From positions 124,001-188,000 of the forward strand of contig JAWZYV010012350.1 of the NCBI GenBank assembly GCA_038373885.1: a DNA stretch of 64,000 bases. The letters are read 5' to 3'. The position numbers were made by a program, and so were the translations under genes. This document shows, in pieces, positions 46,832 to 57,790 of this stretch. Position 1 is the stretch's first letter, and each line of letters starts with the position of its first letter. The notes below the pieces were generated by a model that was not told where the DNA came from, did not search any database, and saw only the letters and a program-made list of their open reading frames with translations. The stretch comes from Cheiracanthium punctorium (lineage: Eukaryota > Arthropoda > Arachnida > Araneae > Cheiracanthiidae).

Positions 46832-47657
46832 TATCAAACTGGGTTTAGTTTTGGTGACTAATTTTTTTTTTTTGTGTGTGTGTGTGTGTGTGTCAAACTT
46901 GGCAATCAATCGCCAAAAATGGCAATCCTTGGCGATTTTTAAGATTTTACTACCCCCTCTTCCCGGTATCTGGCAGCCTTTGAAAAGTGAAATGCAGTTT
47001 CTTGAGTAAACGAAAATCGTTGTCTGAAATTAATAGAACTGAAGTGCTTAAAAAAACCCGCAAAAACATTTATTAACTTGTATATTATATTAAGTATAGT
47101 TTTTAGTATTTGTAAATTTTAGTATCTGGTGTAGTATTTAGTATTTTCTTTGGTGCTACATTAAAGGTACACGAAAAAAAAAAAAAAATCTGATGTGTCC
47201 AACACATGACTTCCTTGCACGTCCATTAGATCAAAAATATTTTCGACGGACTTCCTCTAAATTTATTTGTTTGAAAGAGATAAAATATCAATAATAGTAA
47301 GGTTTAGCGATTTCTAGCCAAATATTTCGATATCGCCAAGCTGAGTTCAATTCGAAAGATTTCCTTCTGACACTTTATTTGGCGATATTTCACCAAAAGC
47401 CGACAAACTTGAGATAGTCAGCGAGATTTTGGGGATAGCCAAAGTAGTCATTGACCACAGACTTTCAATGAATTGAATGCATCTATACACCTCAATGTAT
47501 TCAAAGTCATTTGGCTCACCATGTAAATAAATTCTCAGTCGATTGCTGTCAAAAAAGATATTGAAAACAGTTAGGTATTACAATAGTTCTAAATATAAAG
47601 TTAAAAAATCTACGGGTTAAAGTTTTAGAGTTATACAAAATAGGAAATAATTTTTGG
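46832..47657. other. No gene; simple repeats and diverged ~170-bp units
   Basis: (TG)n at 46874-46893, an A run near 47176-47188, scattered GGCGAT motifs, and one diverged unit of the ~170-bp family at about 47455-47640. Confidence 0.5.
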
Positions 47658-47915
47658 CGCCAAATTTGGCGATATTTCGGCGAAACTCGTCAATGTCGAC
47701 GACATTTGGCGAGATTTTAAGCATGAACCAAACAATGACAGATTATCGCCAAATTTGGCGATATTTCGCCAAAACTCGCCAAGAACGATGACAAATGGCG
47801 ATACTTTGGGCATGGACCAAATGACTGACTATCGCCAAATTTGGCGATATTTCGCCAAAACTCGCCAAGGTCGAGGACAGACGGCGAGATTTTGGGCATG
47901 TACCAAACAATGACT
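47658..47915. repeat. Three tandem 86-89 bp units with a CGCCAAATTTGGCG palindrome
   Basis: The 14-bp palindrome CGCCAAATTTGGCG begins at 47658, 47747 and 47833, each followed by ATATTTCGCC-like sequence and GGCGAGATTTT. Repeating open frames on the minus strand are products of this repeat. Confidence 0.9.
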
Positions 47916-47934
47916 GTCTACAGTTGTATTATAT

Positions 47935-48400
47935 TGAAGATGTCCATAGACATTAAGGTACTGAAATTCTTTTCGGTGGTCCTGTAAATAAACTCTCCAG
48001 TAGATTGGAACATAAATCGGGATGCACAACTAGATGTTACAACATTCTTATATATGAAATTTCATAATAGTTTTTGAGATTTGAGAGTTAAATATGCACA
48101 CACATACGCCAAAAGTCGCCAAGCTTTGCGACTTTTGGCATAGTTCTTGAGGGAGGCACGTGACCGTGGTCGGACCATTACCTAACTTATGTGGTAGGAC
48201 GGTATTGTGCTTGAAATAGATGAATGCCCCTAAAATTGCTATTGACCGTAATGTATTGGAAATCTTTTGAGTGTTCCTGTAGCAGAACTATAAATGAAAA
48301 AGACACTTTTATTAATGGAGAAATTCATTTTCTAACTCTTTACAGCATATATCACTTCTGAGTCGTTTGAAATAGCCCAATACCTCTAAAAAACGCTTTG
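47935..48400. repeat. Diverged units of the ~170-bp family
   Basis: GGTCCTGTAAATAAACT with GCACAACTAGATGTTACAAC (47970-48045), and GTAATGTATTGGAAATCTTTTG (48250-48271), align with the perfect tandem units that follow. Confidence 0.75.
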
Positions 48401-48919
48401 ATGAATTTCGGCCCATAGAGCGTAATGTATTTCGAATCTTTTGGGCGGTCCTGTAGATAAACTATTCAGTCGAATGGAACCGAAGGGGGAGGTGCACAAC
48501 TAGATGTTACAACAATCCTGAATATAAAGTTTCAACATTCAACGCCTAACAGTTTTTCAGATATGCGAGTTTAATGAATTTCGGCCCATTGAGTGTAATG
48601 TATTTCGAATGTTTTGGGCAGTCCTGTAGATAAACTATCCAGTCGAATGGAACCAAAAGGGGAGGTGCACAACTAGATGTTACAACTATCCAAAATATGA
48701 AGTTTCGACATTTTACGCCTAATAGCTTTTGAGTTAGGCGAGTTTAATGAATTTCGGCCCATAGAGCGTAATGTATTTCGAATCTTTTGGGCGGTCCTGT
48801 ACATAAACTATCCATTCGATTGCCACCAAAAGGGGAGGTGCACAACTAGATCATAGAACAATCCTAAATATCAAATCTCAACATTCTACGACCAATAGTT
48901 TTTGAGATATGCGAGTTAC
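48401..48919. repeat. Three tandem 173-bp units
   Basis: Units begin ATGAATTTCGGCCCAT at 48401, 48574 and 48747, spacing exactly 173 bp. Shared landmarks are GCGGTCCTGTAGATAAACT and GGGGAGGTGCACAACTAGAT. Confidence 0.95.
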
Positions 48920-49165
48920 ATACATACGTACGTACGTACGTACAGACGGCATGGAAAAACTGGCCACAGTAGACTCGCCACTGGTCAAAATGAGTTGCAG
49001 ACGCGTTAATATGATCGTGCATGCTAGCCTACGATGAGATGCATCGAAAAATTTTTTTAAATTAAATTTAGAGGTAGTCAAAATCGGTTTTTATGTCGAA
49101 ATTTGGCCCCCAAAATTTTTCGGGATCACATTACTTCCTTATACTACGTACAAGGAAGTAAAAAA
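48920..49165. repeat. Tail of the 173-bp array with terminal hairpin
   Basis: (TACG)n, then about 200 bp, then TTACTTCCTT (49132-49141) and its complement (49153-49162) around an 11-nt loop, then an A-rich end. It resembles a transposon or retroposon terminus. Class not assigned. Confidence 0.55.
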
Positions 49166-49308
49166 GGGTAAACATAAAAGTGTGCATACACTTGAACACT
49201 TTTGTATGTTTTAAGTGTAGTGCACATAAAAGATACACGTAAAAGTGTTTTTCCACTTCTACCAGCTGACACTGTTGAACTGAAAACAAGGATAACTGCA
49301 ACCATCGG

Positions 49309-49501
49309 CAGACCCTTATTCTCGCATGGGCAAATCGGGACTTTGCCCAGGGCCCCCGGCTCGAAAGGGGCCCCCAAAATCAAATGTTGTTCTGAAATTT
49401 TCTTTTTTACATCAAAATTTTATGAAAAATAAAACAAATTTCATAGATGGGCCCCAAATTCGCCAATGCCCGGGGCCCCTGTTGGTCATAATCAGGCTCT
49501 G
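49309..49501. mobile_element. 193-bp hAT-type MITE, copy 2
   Basis: Exact duplication ACCATCGG at 49301-49308 and 49502-49509. The body matches 33534-33722 (CATGGGCAAATCGGGACTTT, GTTGGTCATAATCAG). Confidence 0.95.
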
Positions 49502-50074
49502 ACCATCGGAACTGCAACATCAGACATGCTGAAAAAGCGTGGGATGAATTCTGCTTCTGAATGGATGTCGTTCGACCTTCGTGTTTCTGTTGGTGTTCTC
49601 ACTAACGTCTGTTATCTTCTGCAGTTTTTGTAAATATAGCCCTTCAATATTCGGATATTCATGGGCAATCACCCTATATTTTAAAAGGGGGTATTTCTCA
49701 TAATACAGCAGACTCTGGATTAACCGGGATCGGATTATCCGGTACGGTCCTAAATTATTATGTTGATGATGCATGGGAATTAGTACAAAGCACTACGGGG
49801 TTAAAAAAAAAAATCATGGAGGGCAATTTTATGGAATGAAGAAAATGAAATTCCTACTGATGACGACGATGCTACTAAACGGAAGAAAAATCTCCAAAGA
49901 AAGGTTTTGCGAAGATTTGCGAATGTTACTCTGCTAACTGCAGTGCAACAATGGATTAAAGAGATGAGGAACAGAGCTGGCTACCGTGCTTGGGCGGATT
50001 ACTTTTCGGGGGTTTCTAACGCGTATACACGTTACATCTGGAGAAAACTTGCCAAAATTCTACAGCGTTAGATA

Positions 50075-50160
50075 GTCTGTCGCGCGGTAGGCCAAAACCC
50101 AGGACCTGCACATTTCAGCCATCTACTATGTTCAGTGTCTTATCCACTCGGCTATAGTCG
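50075..50160 (-). repeat. tRNA-like fragment (possible SINE head)
   Basis: On the minus strand TAGCCGAGTGGATAAGAC (A-box-like, 50137-50154) is followed about 40 nt later by AGGTCCTGGGTTT, a weak B-box-like sequence. The fold is not a clean cloverleaf, so it is not called as a tRNA gene. Confidence 0.4.
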
Positions 50161-50170
50161 TTTCTGGCAA

Positions 50171-50355
50171 GAAAGACAGGCTGCGGTGATGACATTTGGT
50201 CACACCCCTTTTGCCCTCGCAGAGTCATGTGACTCAGGAGGTGTGGCCATTTTGGTTCGAGATAGTCACAGTAAGGTGGCCACACCCCTTAAATCACGTG
50301 ACTCTTCGAGGGCAAAAGGGGTGTGACCAAATGTCAGCACCGCAGCCTGTCTTTC
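50171..50355. repeat. 185-bp foldback repeat
   Basis: GAAAGACAGGCTGCGGTG, continuing to about 50225, pairs with the complementary arm ending at 50355. An inner stem GGTGTGGCCA/TGGCCACACC adds a second hairpin. Almost the whole segment can fold on itself. No clear target duplication. Confidence 0.85.
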
Positions 50356-50839
50356 CCATCAGCCGCGGCCATAGTGGGATGACGTGATGAAGGAACTCGT
50401 GTAACTCACCGAAACTTGAATCATGGTGTCGCATCAGTATATAAGGCGTTACTTAATTACTTAGAGCAAGAAGATGAAAACCTGCTGCAAAAATGATGCC
50501 GAGAAATGTATGTAGTAAAATTCGTCAAAGAGAAAATGAAAAACGAAAAAATATTTCTATCATTTCATTTTTCACAAAACAGTGATGGAATTTTTTTTTC
50601 TTTTTTTTGGGGGGGTAATGTACTAATTGTACATCTAAATAACATTGAAATTTATATTCATTCTTATTCTGTTGTATTAATTAAATTATTAATGCCGTTT
50701 TGTGTACAAAAATTTTACATTTTCTATAATTTTTTTTCAAACGTTTTTCGCAAAATTTGAATAAATTCGGTTATACGGGATAGTCCCTCCCCCGGGAATA
50801 GGCATTTCCCGACCATCCCGGTTAATCGAAAGTCAATAG

Positions 50840-51710
50840 TTACAAAATATTAATTGAAGTGGCCGGATAAAATTTTTCCGAAAATCATAGCCCACTGCTA
50901 GGGAGAAAAAAAACATCTTGTTTCGCCAACTAGTATTATTAAACTATTATTATAGAATTTAATTACTTGATTGAACTTTACAAACAAACAAACAAAAACA
51001 TTGGGTACTTCTTGAGTTTTACCATATTTTTAAAGTTAAAATAAATTTCAGATTAATATTTTATGATTTTTTTCTCAAGATTAATATTTTATGACTCATC
51101 AGTATTGGCTTTGTTTTTGGATAATTTTGCCACATGCTGAAAATCAATCGTTACCTTGATCTTATGCCAAAATAAGTGCACCGAAAAACATCATACAAAC
51201 TAGCCTCGTGCTGCGTGCGTTATATTTATATGTATTATCTAAAGAATCATTCTTCCAAACTACTGTTAGGAAATATTAAGCTATTATTATTCTTTCTAAA
51301 CGGGAGATTTTTTTAGGGGGGGGGGGGGAGACAGTCTAACATAAGTGGCTGCGACGGTAAAACAAAGCCGAAGTTTTTATTTTAACCCTTTAATGCGCAG
51401 TGTTCCCGCTCTGGGAACACAAAACTCTTAACGTTTTGTTGCCAGTCACGAAGAATAGATTTGATTTCTATAAAAATAGTTGCGGGGTGACATAGCTCAA
51501 CGAGAATCCTTTACTTTTTAGCACGTCATTTCCCGTAAAAAAAAATTGTCACGATTATTTTTAAACAGCACTGACAGCTTCTGAAAAATGGAAGAATGCG
51601 AGAACATCTGGATAGATTGCCCAATGCTGAAAAAAGGGCAGCCGTTGCCATCGCTCGACTTAGCTACCAGCAAGATGGCGGACGATCGAAACGTCCATCG
51701 CGTGCCACAA
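50840..51710. other. No gene; TTAACCC-type element start, G run
   Basis: G run at 51318-51330. TTAACCCTTTAATGCGCAGTG at 51384-51404 resembles the start of the TTAA-flanked MITE family at 32727, but no matching right end is seen. 51590-51710 has short Arg/Lys-rich frames of unknown origin. Confidence 0.45.
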
Positions 51711-51780
51711 ATCTAGAGACCCTTTTTTCACGCAGCTGGCTGTGAGCACAGCCAGCTGCGTGAAAAAAGGGTCTCTAGAT
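51711..51780. repeat. Perfect 70-bp palindrome (34-bp arms, 2-nt centre)
   Basis: Left arm 51711-51744 starts ATCTAGAGACCC and ends GCTGGCTGTG. The centre is AG. The right arm 51747-51780 is its exact complement. No mismatch. Confidence 0.97.
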
Positions 51781-51960
51781 ATGTGTGAAAAAAAAATTGT
51801 TGCTACCTAACCCCAATTGGTTTTTCTTATAAATCTAGAATATATTTTTATTCACAAAGCGGTGGCTCTGACAATTAACCTAACCCATACAGCGGTGCGA
51901 AACAATTTTTTAAAGGTTTATTTTAGACAGGTGAATTCAAGATGTCGGTTTGTTAAATAG

Positions 51961-52590
51961 TGTTACGAATTTTGGGGGAGATCCGCTCTTCTGGGGGTTA
52001 AATTAGGATAAAAATCGTATTCTACTCTTCAAATAATAAAATCTGCATTTTGTTGCATGAAAATCGGTGAAGTAGAACGCTAGAGTTTTGGTTGTCCCTG
52101 CGTATTGTTTAACATAGGGTTTTCTCGAATTCTCGAAAAATGTTGGTGTTATCGCTTAACTGACCTCTTTGGAGGACTTAGTTTTGTCGCCAAATTTGGC
52201 GATATTTGGTCGAAAACTCGCAAGACTTGACAACATGCGGTCCGATTTTAATAAAGAAGCCTGTAATGTTTGTTTTCCAGCATTGGCATTACGCATTAGC
52301 AATATTATTACGTCAGCAACGCATGCGACCTGTAGGAAATGTTCCCGAAGACGGAATAATTGCGGTATTATAAGCAACGCTTTCTCCTTGGTTTTGAGAA
52401 GCTTATTTTTGAATGTTTGTGAATTCCTTGTTGTTGTATCCTGAGAAACTTCTGAGACTTCCTCGAGAATTTAAACTAAATTTCAGCCTGTGGAACTATT
52501 TTATTTTGTTGTGAAACGCAGAGTTCGAGAAAGCTTCTGTGTTAAACTAACTGTTATAAAACGTGTTATTGCTTGTCGATTTCAGATATG
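51961..52590 (+). repeat. Partial Gypsy LTR related to the Gypsy-A LTR
   Basis: Starts TGTTACGAATTTTGGG and follows the Gypsy-A LTR in order: a CCGCT(C/G)TTCTGGGG block, a CGTATTCTAC segment, CAAATTTGGCGATATTT palindromic block (52190-52206), and a GAAAGCTTCTGTGTTAA segment. Similarity fades near 52590. Diverged by many substitutions, so older or from another subfamily. No internal region adjoins it. Confidence 0.8.
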
Positions 52591-55385
52591 ATATGATTTC
52601 AGATGTACTATGGGAATTTCCTGCATCATTTTCTTTACTAATTCAGACCCAAAAGTATTCATAGCCTTACTTAATACTTGGTTAGTAGGCCGGTGTTGCA
52701 CAGTTGTATTATAGTTTGCAAGGCATAACTTGAAAAAAAAAAAAAAAAAAAAAATCATCAACTGATGTCTGCTAGTCTTGACCCATTTCAAGAGCAGGAA
52801 TGATTTTTTACTTTCTTTCCTTTCTTATTTTTCTCTTCTTCCGAATGGTAATTTGTTCCCAGTTGTTCATTTTCAATTTTAACGTTCCTGCCTGTGTGTA
52901 CAGTAGATTATTATTATTTTTTTTGCATCTAAAGAAAGGTTGATCATTTGTACAACCCTGAATGATCGTCCAGCTAAATATATTTTTGAATTCATTTTAT
53001 AAAGTTCTTAATTGGTTGTACCTTTTAAAAACAGTTTTCTGTTGAGCGTTCTTGTTAGTAAAACAATTGATACCCCAGGAAAAAATGCTGACCAGGTTCT
53101 CTGTTGAGAGCATTGGTCCTCTATCTCAAAAACCCATTTACAGTTTTACACAATTATTACAGGAATATTGCAACAACACAGACTTTACTAGGTCAATTAA
53201 TATGCGTAGTAGTTATCTCGTATCGTACCATAAAATTAAAAATATGCATGTGATTGTGGATTACAAAATATTTTATTAGGACAAGCGCACAAATTTAAAA
53301 AATATCAAATACCTTATGTAAGTAGTAATAATTACCACAACCAAAAAAAAAAAAAAAAAAAAAAAAAACGCTTGAGAGAATTTACAATAGGGAATACACT
53401 GTAACTCACATGAGACAATGAGGGTACGCGATCAGCAAGGTTGCAATTTCTAAAAAGTAGGTTGAGCAATTACTTAAACAAATATTTCTTTTATAGTGAC
53501 TTCATAACCGAGCGTTGCCATTGTTCAAACAACCTTAAAGAGCTTTGGGGCGGAATTTGCATATTCTTGGAGCTCATTTGAGGGAGGTTTTACAGAACTT
53601 GCTGTTTCAAATTTACTTTCACACACACACACACCAAAAAAAGGGGGGGGGGACTAACTGCCGCGAGTTTTTGGAATACTATTTAGTAGGGTCGACCGGT
53701 GTTCTAACCTCGTTTATATTTTTTATTTGTATTCTGTACGAAAAGGAATATTCATTATTTGGTGAAGTTTCCATAATTTCATTCAGGGGAAGCCGCAGGC
53801 AACAACTACTTGAAAATAAATGTTATGAAAAAGAACAGATAGCAAGTTTCGCCAGAAGTGAAAATGACGTCTGCTGAATTGATGAAAATCGCGTTACTTT
53901 TGGAAATGAGGACATTAAAAGTGTTTAATGAAATAGTATCTGCGGCCGTTGTTTATTCAGGTGGGACCATTTCGAGAAGAAAAATATCTCTGATAATAAT
54001 GTGATGAAATACCATTTTGCTGTGCAAAACTGCAGAAATATTCTCTAACAAAGTTTTCTTCTACATGAAACATTAAAATTTCAGAGTGATTCTCGGCAAA
54101 TTGACCAAAAAATTACATAATTTTTAAAAATGTGAGTTGTTTAGTGGTTATTATAACTTAATATCTAACATCAAATATATATTATGTTCTCATTGATGAT
54201 TGTCTATAAATTTGTTTGAATGTTAAATAATGTATCATCCACTTAACGTTCCAACAGATTCGATAATAAGTAGCATGCTGGGTTGTCACATTTTATTTTA
54301 TCCCTTTGTAGCATTAATTTTAGTTCTAGTTGTTCATCAAAGTGAAATTTAGTTCTAGTTCTTCATTAATAAAAAGTGTACAGTTACTGCGACAGTGCAC
54401 TAACTCAAAACAATTTTAATACCCTATGAAAACAGCTATAACTGCTATCAGAAATACGCTTGAATGAATTTAAAAGAGAGAATAAATGATAACTTACGTC
54501 AGATAATGAAAATATCTGAAAGTGCCATGAATATTTTAAAAAAAAATTGCAATTTTTCGAAAAATAGGTTAAGCAATTACTTAGAATTACAAGAAAAGTG
54601 TGAAGCATTTTTAGTTAAAGTACTATAATTTAGTACTTTAACCTTTATGTATGTATAAATGAAATGGAATCTTGTAATTAAATTTTTACCCACTTCCATG
54701 CATGCAATTAACTTAAAATTTTGTAGACATGTAAAACATCGATGGCAATACAAATTGAAAATGGTGTACCTATCATTTATACTTCTTTTAAGGAGCACAC
54801 AACATAATTCCAATACATTGCGCTCTACGAGTAGTTTTTTAAGTGTATTTTAAAATCGCACGAACGAAGCAAACTTGATGTATATTGTTAAGGATTACAA
54901 AACATGGCCTCCTATCGAAAACAGTGTATGTAGCGTTTATAGTTTTTTTTTATAGGAGCATCCAAAGAATTCCAATGCATTACGGTGTAAAGCAGTTTAG
55001 AATAGTCTATTTCAAGCACAGTACAATAAGTAACGTTTGTATACAGTTTATTCTTCAGTTAAAAGATGAAAATAATATTTAAAGTTCTTTTACAGGGTCT
55101 CGCAAAAGTACGTTACGTAGATATACATATTTTTTAAAATTATCTCCAAAATCATACCAAATTTAAAGAAAATACGCCACCAGGCTTCGAGAAAAAAAAA
55201 AAGACCAATTATGTTTGAAAATGCTAAGAATCTAACTTTACTTCTTAATTTTTAATTCTTCTAAAAATATAATAATATATTATAGTATAAAAGAAACTAT
55301 AGAAACACGCTTTTAAAGCCATAAAAAACTAAATAGTAAAAAATAATCTTTAAATGTAAAGATTTTGTTCAACAGCAATATGATG
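52591..55385. other. No gene; A tracts and a diverged ~120-bp duplication
   Basis: A tracts at 52734-52754 and 53343-53368. 53369-53485 and 54458-54585 are diverged direct copies (shared CGCTTGA(G/A)(A/T)GAATTTA, and GCAATT..TA(G)AAAA.TAGGTT(G/A)AGCAATTACTTA). A (CA)n plus G run is at 53622-53653. Open frames up to 110 codons here span simple repeats and look non-coding. Confidence 0.5.
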
Positions 55386-56395
55386 CAGGGTTGGACGGTA
55401 TTTACCGTCTGATGGTATTTACCGGTTTTTACTACGGTTTTTACCGTCTTTGGAAAAACATGTTTTTACCAGGGTTTTTGCAACCTTTGAGAAAAACTTA
55501 TTAGTTTGACTATTTTTTGTCACTTTTTTGAAGATTTATCTCTCTGCCATTGGCTGAGAGGTTCTGCTCTCGAAACTGTATGGTGGGAGGTGCTAGGTTC
55601 ATATCCCGGTCTTGCCTGTTGATCTAGCTGTTCGGAGTTTTCCGTGTTTTTTTTTCAGAAACCGCGCATAAATACTAGCTAGGATCCCTTAGAAATAGGA
55701 AGGTATTCCCCTATAGGACTAGGACCCTAGTGCAGTCAATCGGCCTTAATTCACAAGCAAACAATGAAGATTTATCTGCTATTTTTTCATTTTCTCAGGG
55801 ATAAAAGTTCAGGACATTTAATATCACTATTTCCATTTCCATATAACAATATTCACCTAATTCAGTGTCTGATTTGGTAAGTAAAAGAATGCTATACGAA
55901 AATAGTTCATTTTAAGGAATATAATAAACACAGAAAACTTTCATCCATGTTTTCATCTTACAAGAATTCAAATTTATAGATAATGTACATTTATCATTAT
56001 CAAACTTATTAAAACTATTATAACGAGAAGGCACATTACCACATTTATTACAATTATGTAATGCAGGCTAGTTTAATAATTTTTACTTAAAGGAAAATTG
56101 TAAATATATTTTTATTATACTTATCTTAATCATTTTAATGAAAACCAAATGCTTACAAATATTATTTATTACATAATGTAGTTTGCACAATCCCATAATG
56201 TAGTTTGCATCATCAGGATGTCCTGGTGATGATATATCCACATGAATTACATGAAAATACAGTTTTATAAATAGCATTAATATACAGTTCATGACTCAGG
56301 GAGTTTATTATATCATTAGGTTTTTACCCCTTTTCCCCAGGTTTTTACCGGTAAAAACCTAGTTTTTGCCATGCCCTGGTAAAAAGCCAATCCTG
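55386..56395. mobile_element. 1.0-kb hAT-type element with exact 8-bp duplication
   Basis: ATATGATG at 55378-55385 and 56396-56403. Ends CAGGGTTGGACGG and complement of CAGGATTGGC. Repeated GGTTTTTACC motifs near both ends, including a perfect 22-bp palindrome at 56339-56360. No transposase. Confidence 0.94.
55545..55770 (+). repeat. tRNA-derived SINE inside the hAT element
   Basis: TGGCTGAGAGG (A-box-like, 55551-55561) and GGTTCATATCCC (B-box-like, 55596-55607) are 45 nt apart, as in tRNA genes. A non-tRNA body follows. These boxes would drive RNA polymerase III transcription. Confidence 0.7.
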
Positions 56396-56941
56396 ATATG
56401 ATGCCCCCCCCCTTTCGGTAAAATGTAACATTTTTAATTAAGGTTTAAATAAGAATAAAGTGATTGAGAAAAGAATCTCCTTTTGTGGTGGAAAAATCGA
56501 GGGTGCTTTTCACTTACATTTTCATGTTCACAATCTTTACGAATAACTCGAAATAAAATAAAATAAAATAAACTGGGGTGACTTGACGACTTTACGAACA
56601 CTTGATATTTACCAAGTGTTTAAATAAATTTCATTCAACTCAATCGAATCTAGTGTTCAGGCACTAGTGCACTTAAAAAATGCTTTGAGTGTATAGGCCG
56701 CAATGAATAAGTGTACTTTTTGTAACCCTGTACAAAACTGCGTTAGAACCCCTTAGAAAGTCCTCCTACCAAGGCACTCCCTCCTTGGCAGATCGCCCAA
56801 GTGTAGCGTTGCCATAATCACACACACAACAACAACAACAAAACTGCCGGACGTACACTCGCTAAAATTTATGCAATATGTAAGAAAGTGACCTGTAATA
56901 TGCGTACCTAATTTGATGTCAATCGAATGCACCTTTTAGAC
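56396..56941. other. No gene; (AAAAT)n and (CAA)n runs
   Basis: (AAAAT)n at 56553-56570 and (ACA)n near 56825-56841. Otherwise unassigned. Confidence 0.5.
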
Positions 56942-57685
56942 GCTAGCTCATTTTAAATGATTTGCCTCCTTAGGCCGTAATATACAAGAATTACTTTTTC
57001 CAAGTCTGTGGATAAACTACCAACTCTACACACACCAAAATCTATGCAGATCATGAGACCGTGACCTATAAAATACATACCCAATTTGAGCTCAATTGAA
57101 AATGCACCCAGACGCCAACGCACTTTCAAGAATTTCCGTCCATAGACCATAATGTAAAAGAACACCCATTTGTTGCCGGTCAAAAAAATATAAGTCCTAT
57201 ACACAGCAAAGTCTATTCAGGTTGTGATTTATAATATTCATTCCCAAATGGAAGTTCTTCTAATGCATCATTTAGACGCTAGCTCATTTTAAATTATTTG
57301 CGTCTATAGGCCGTGATGAATGAGAATTATTTTTTGCAATCCCGTGAACAAACTATCAACTTTACACGCACCAAAATCTATACAGATCATGTGACCGTGA
57401 CCTATAATATACATACCCAATTTGTGCTCAATCGAATGAACCGTTTAGACGCTAACGCACTTTCAAGAATTTCCGGCTATTGGCCATAATGTAAAAGAAA
57501 TCTTTTTCGTATCCCTGTAAAAACTCTATAAATCCTATACATACCAAAATCAATACCAGTCTTGCGACCGTGGTCTATAACATATATACCAAATTTTAGT
57601 TCAATCGAATACACCGTTTAAAAGCTAGCGCACTTTCAAGAATTTCCATAGGCCATAATGTAAAAGAAATATTTTTCGTAGCGCC

Positions 57686-57718
<33 letters not shown>

Positions 57719-57790
57719 TTTGTCATATACACACTAAAATCAACATATATACTAAATTTGAGCTATATCGAATTCACCATTTAGGAGCTA
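56942..57790. repeat. Five ~170-bp units of two alternating types
   Basis: Units begin near 56942, 57112, 57281, 57449 and 57620. Type 1 has GCTAGCTCATTTTAAAT, type 2 has GCACTTTCAAGAATTTCC, in the order 1-2-1-2-2. All share CCATAATGTA/CCGTAATATA and AAACTAT..A landmarks with the 173-bp units at 48401. A 27-nt A tract interrupts the last (about 57690-57716). Confidence 0.8.

Larger units (their letters stand above)
49708..50839 (+). mobile_element. Decayed pogo/Tigger-like element
   Basis: Left end after TA: CAGCAGACTCTGGATTAACC with GGGATCGGATTATCCGG. The right end (to about 50839) is its imperfect complement (CCCGGTTAATCGAAAGTC). About 49750-49830 in one frame reads YYVDDAWELVQSTTGLK, and 50420-50470 reads a LEQEDEN-like tail. 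Both resemble the C-terminal part of Tigger/jerky-type (CENP-B-like) transposases. Most of the transposase, including the catalytic core, is missing, and a foldback repeat plus a tRNA-like fragment lie inside. Confidence 0.7.

Noticed and set aside
47631..48029. Repeated minus-strand frames with an LGEFWRNIAKFGD-like peptide
   Set aside because: The peptide repeats only because the 86-89 bp DNA unit repeats. No start, codon or domain support.
51384..51720. Second TTAA-flanked MITE of the 32727 family
   Set aside because: Only the left tip is similar. No complementary right tip followed by TTAA was found.
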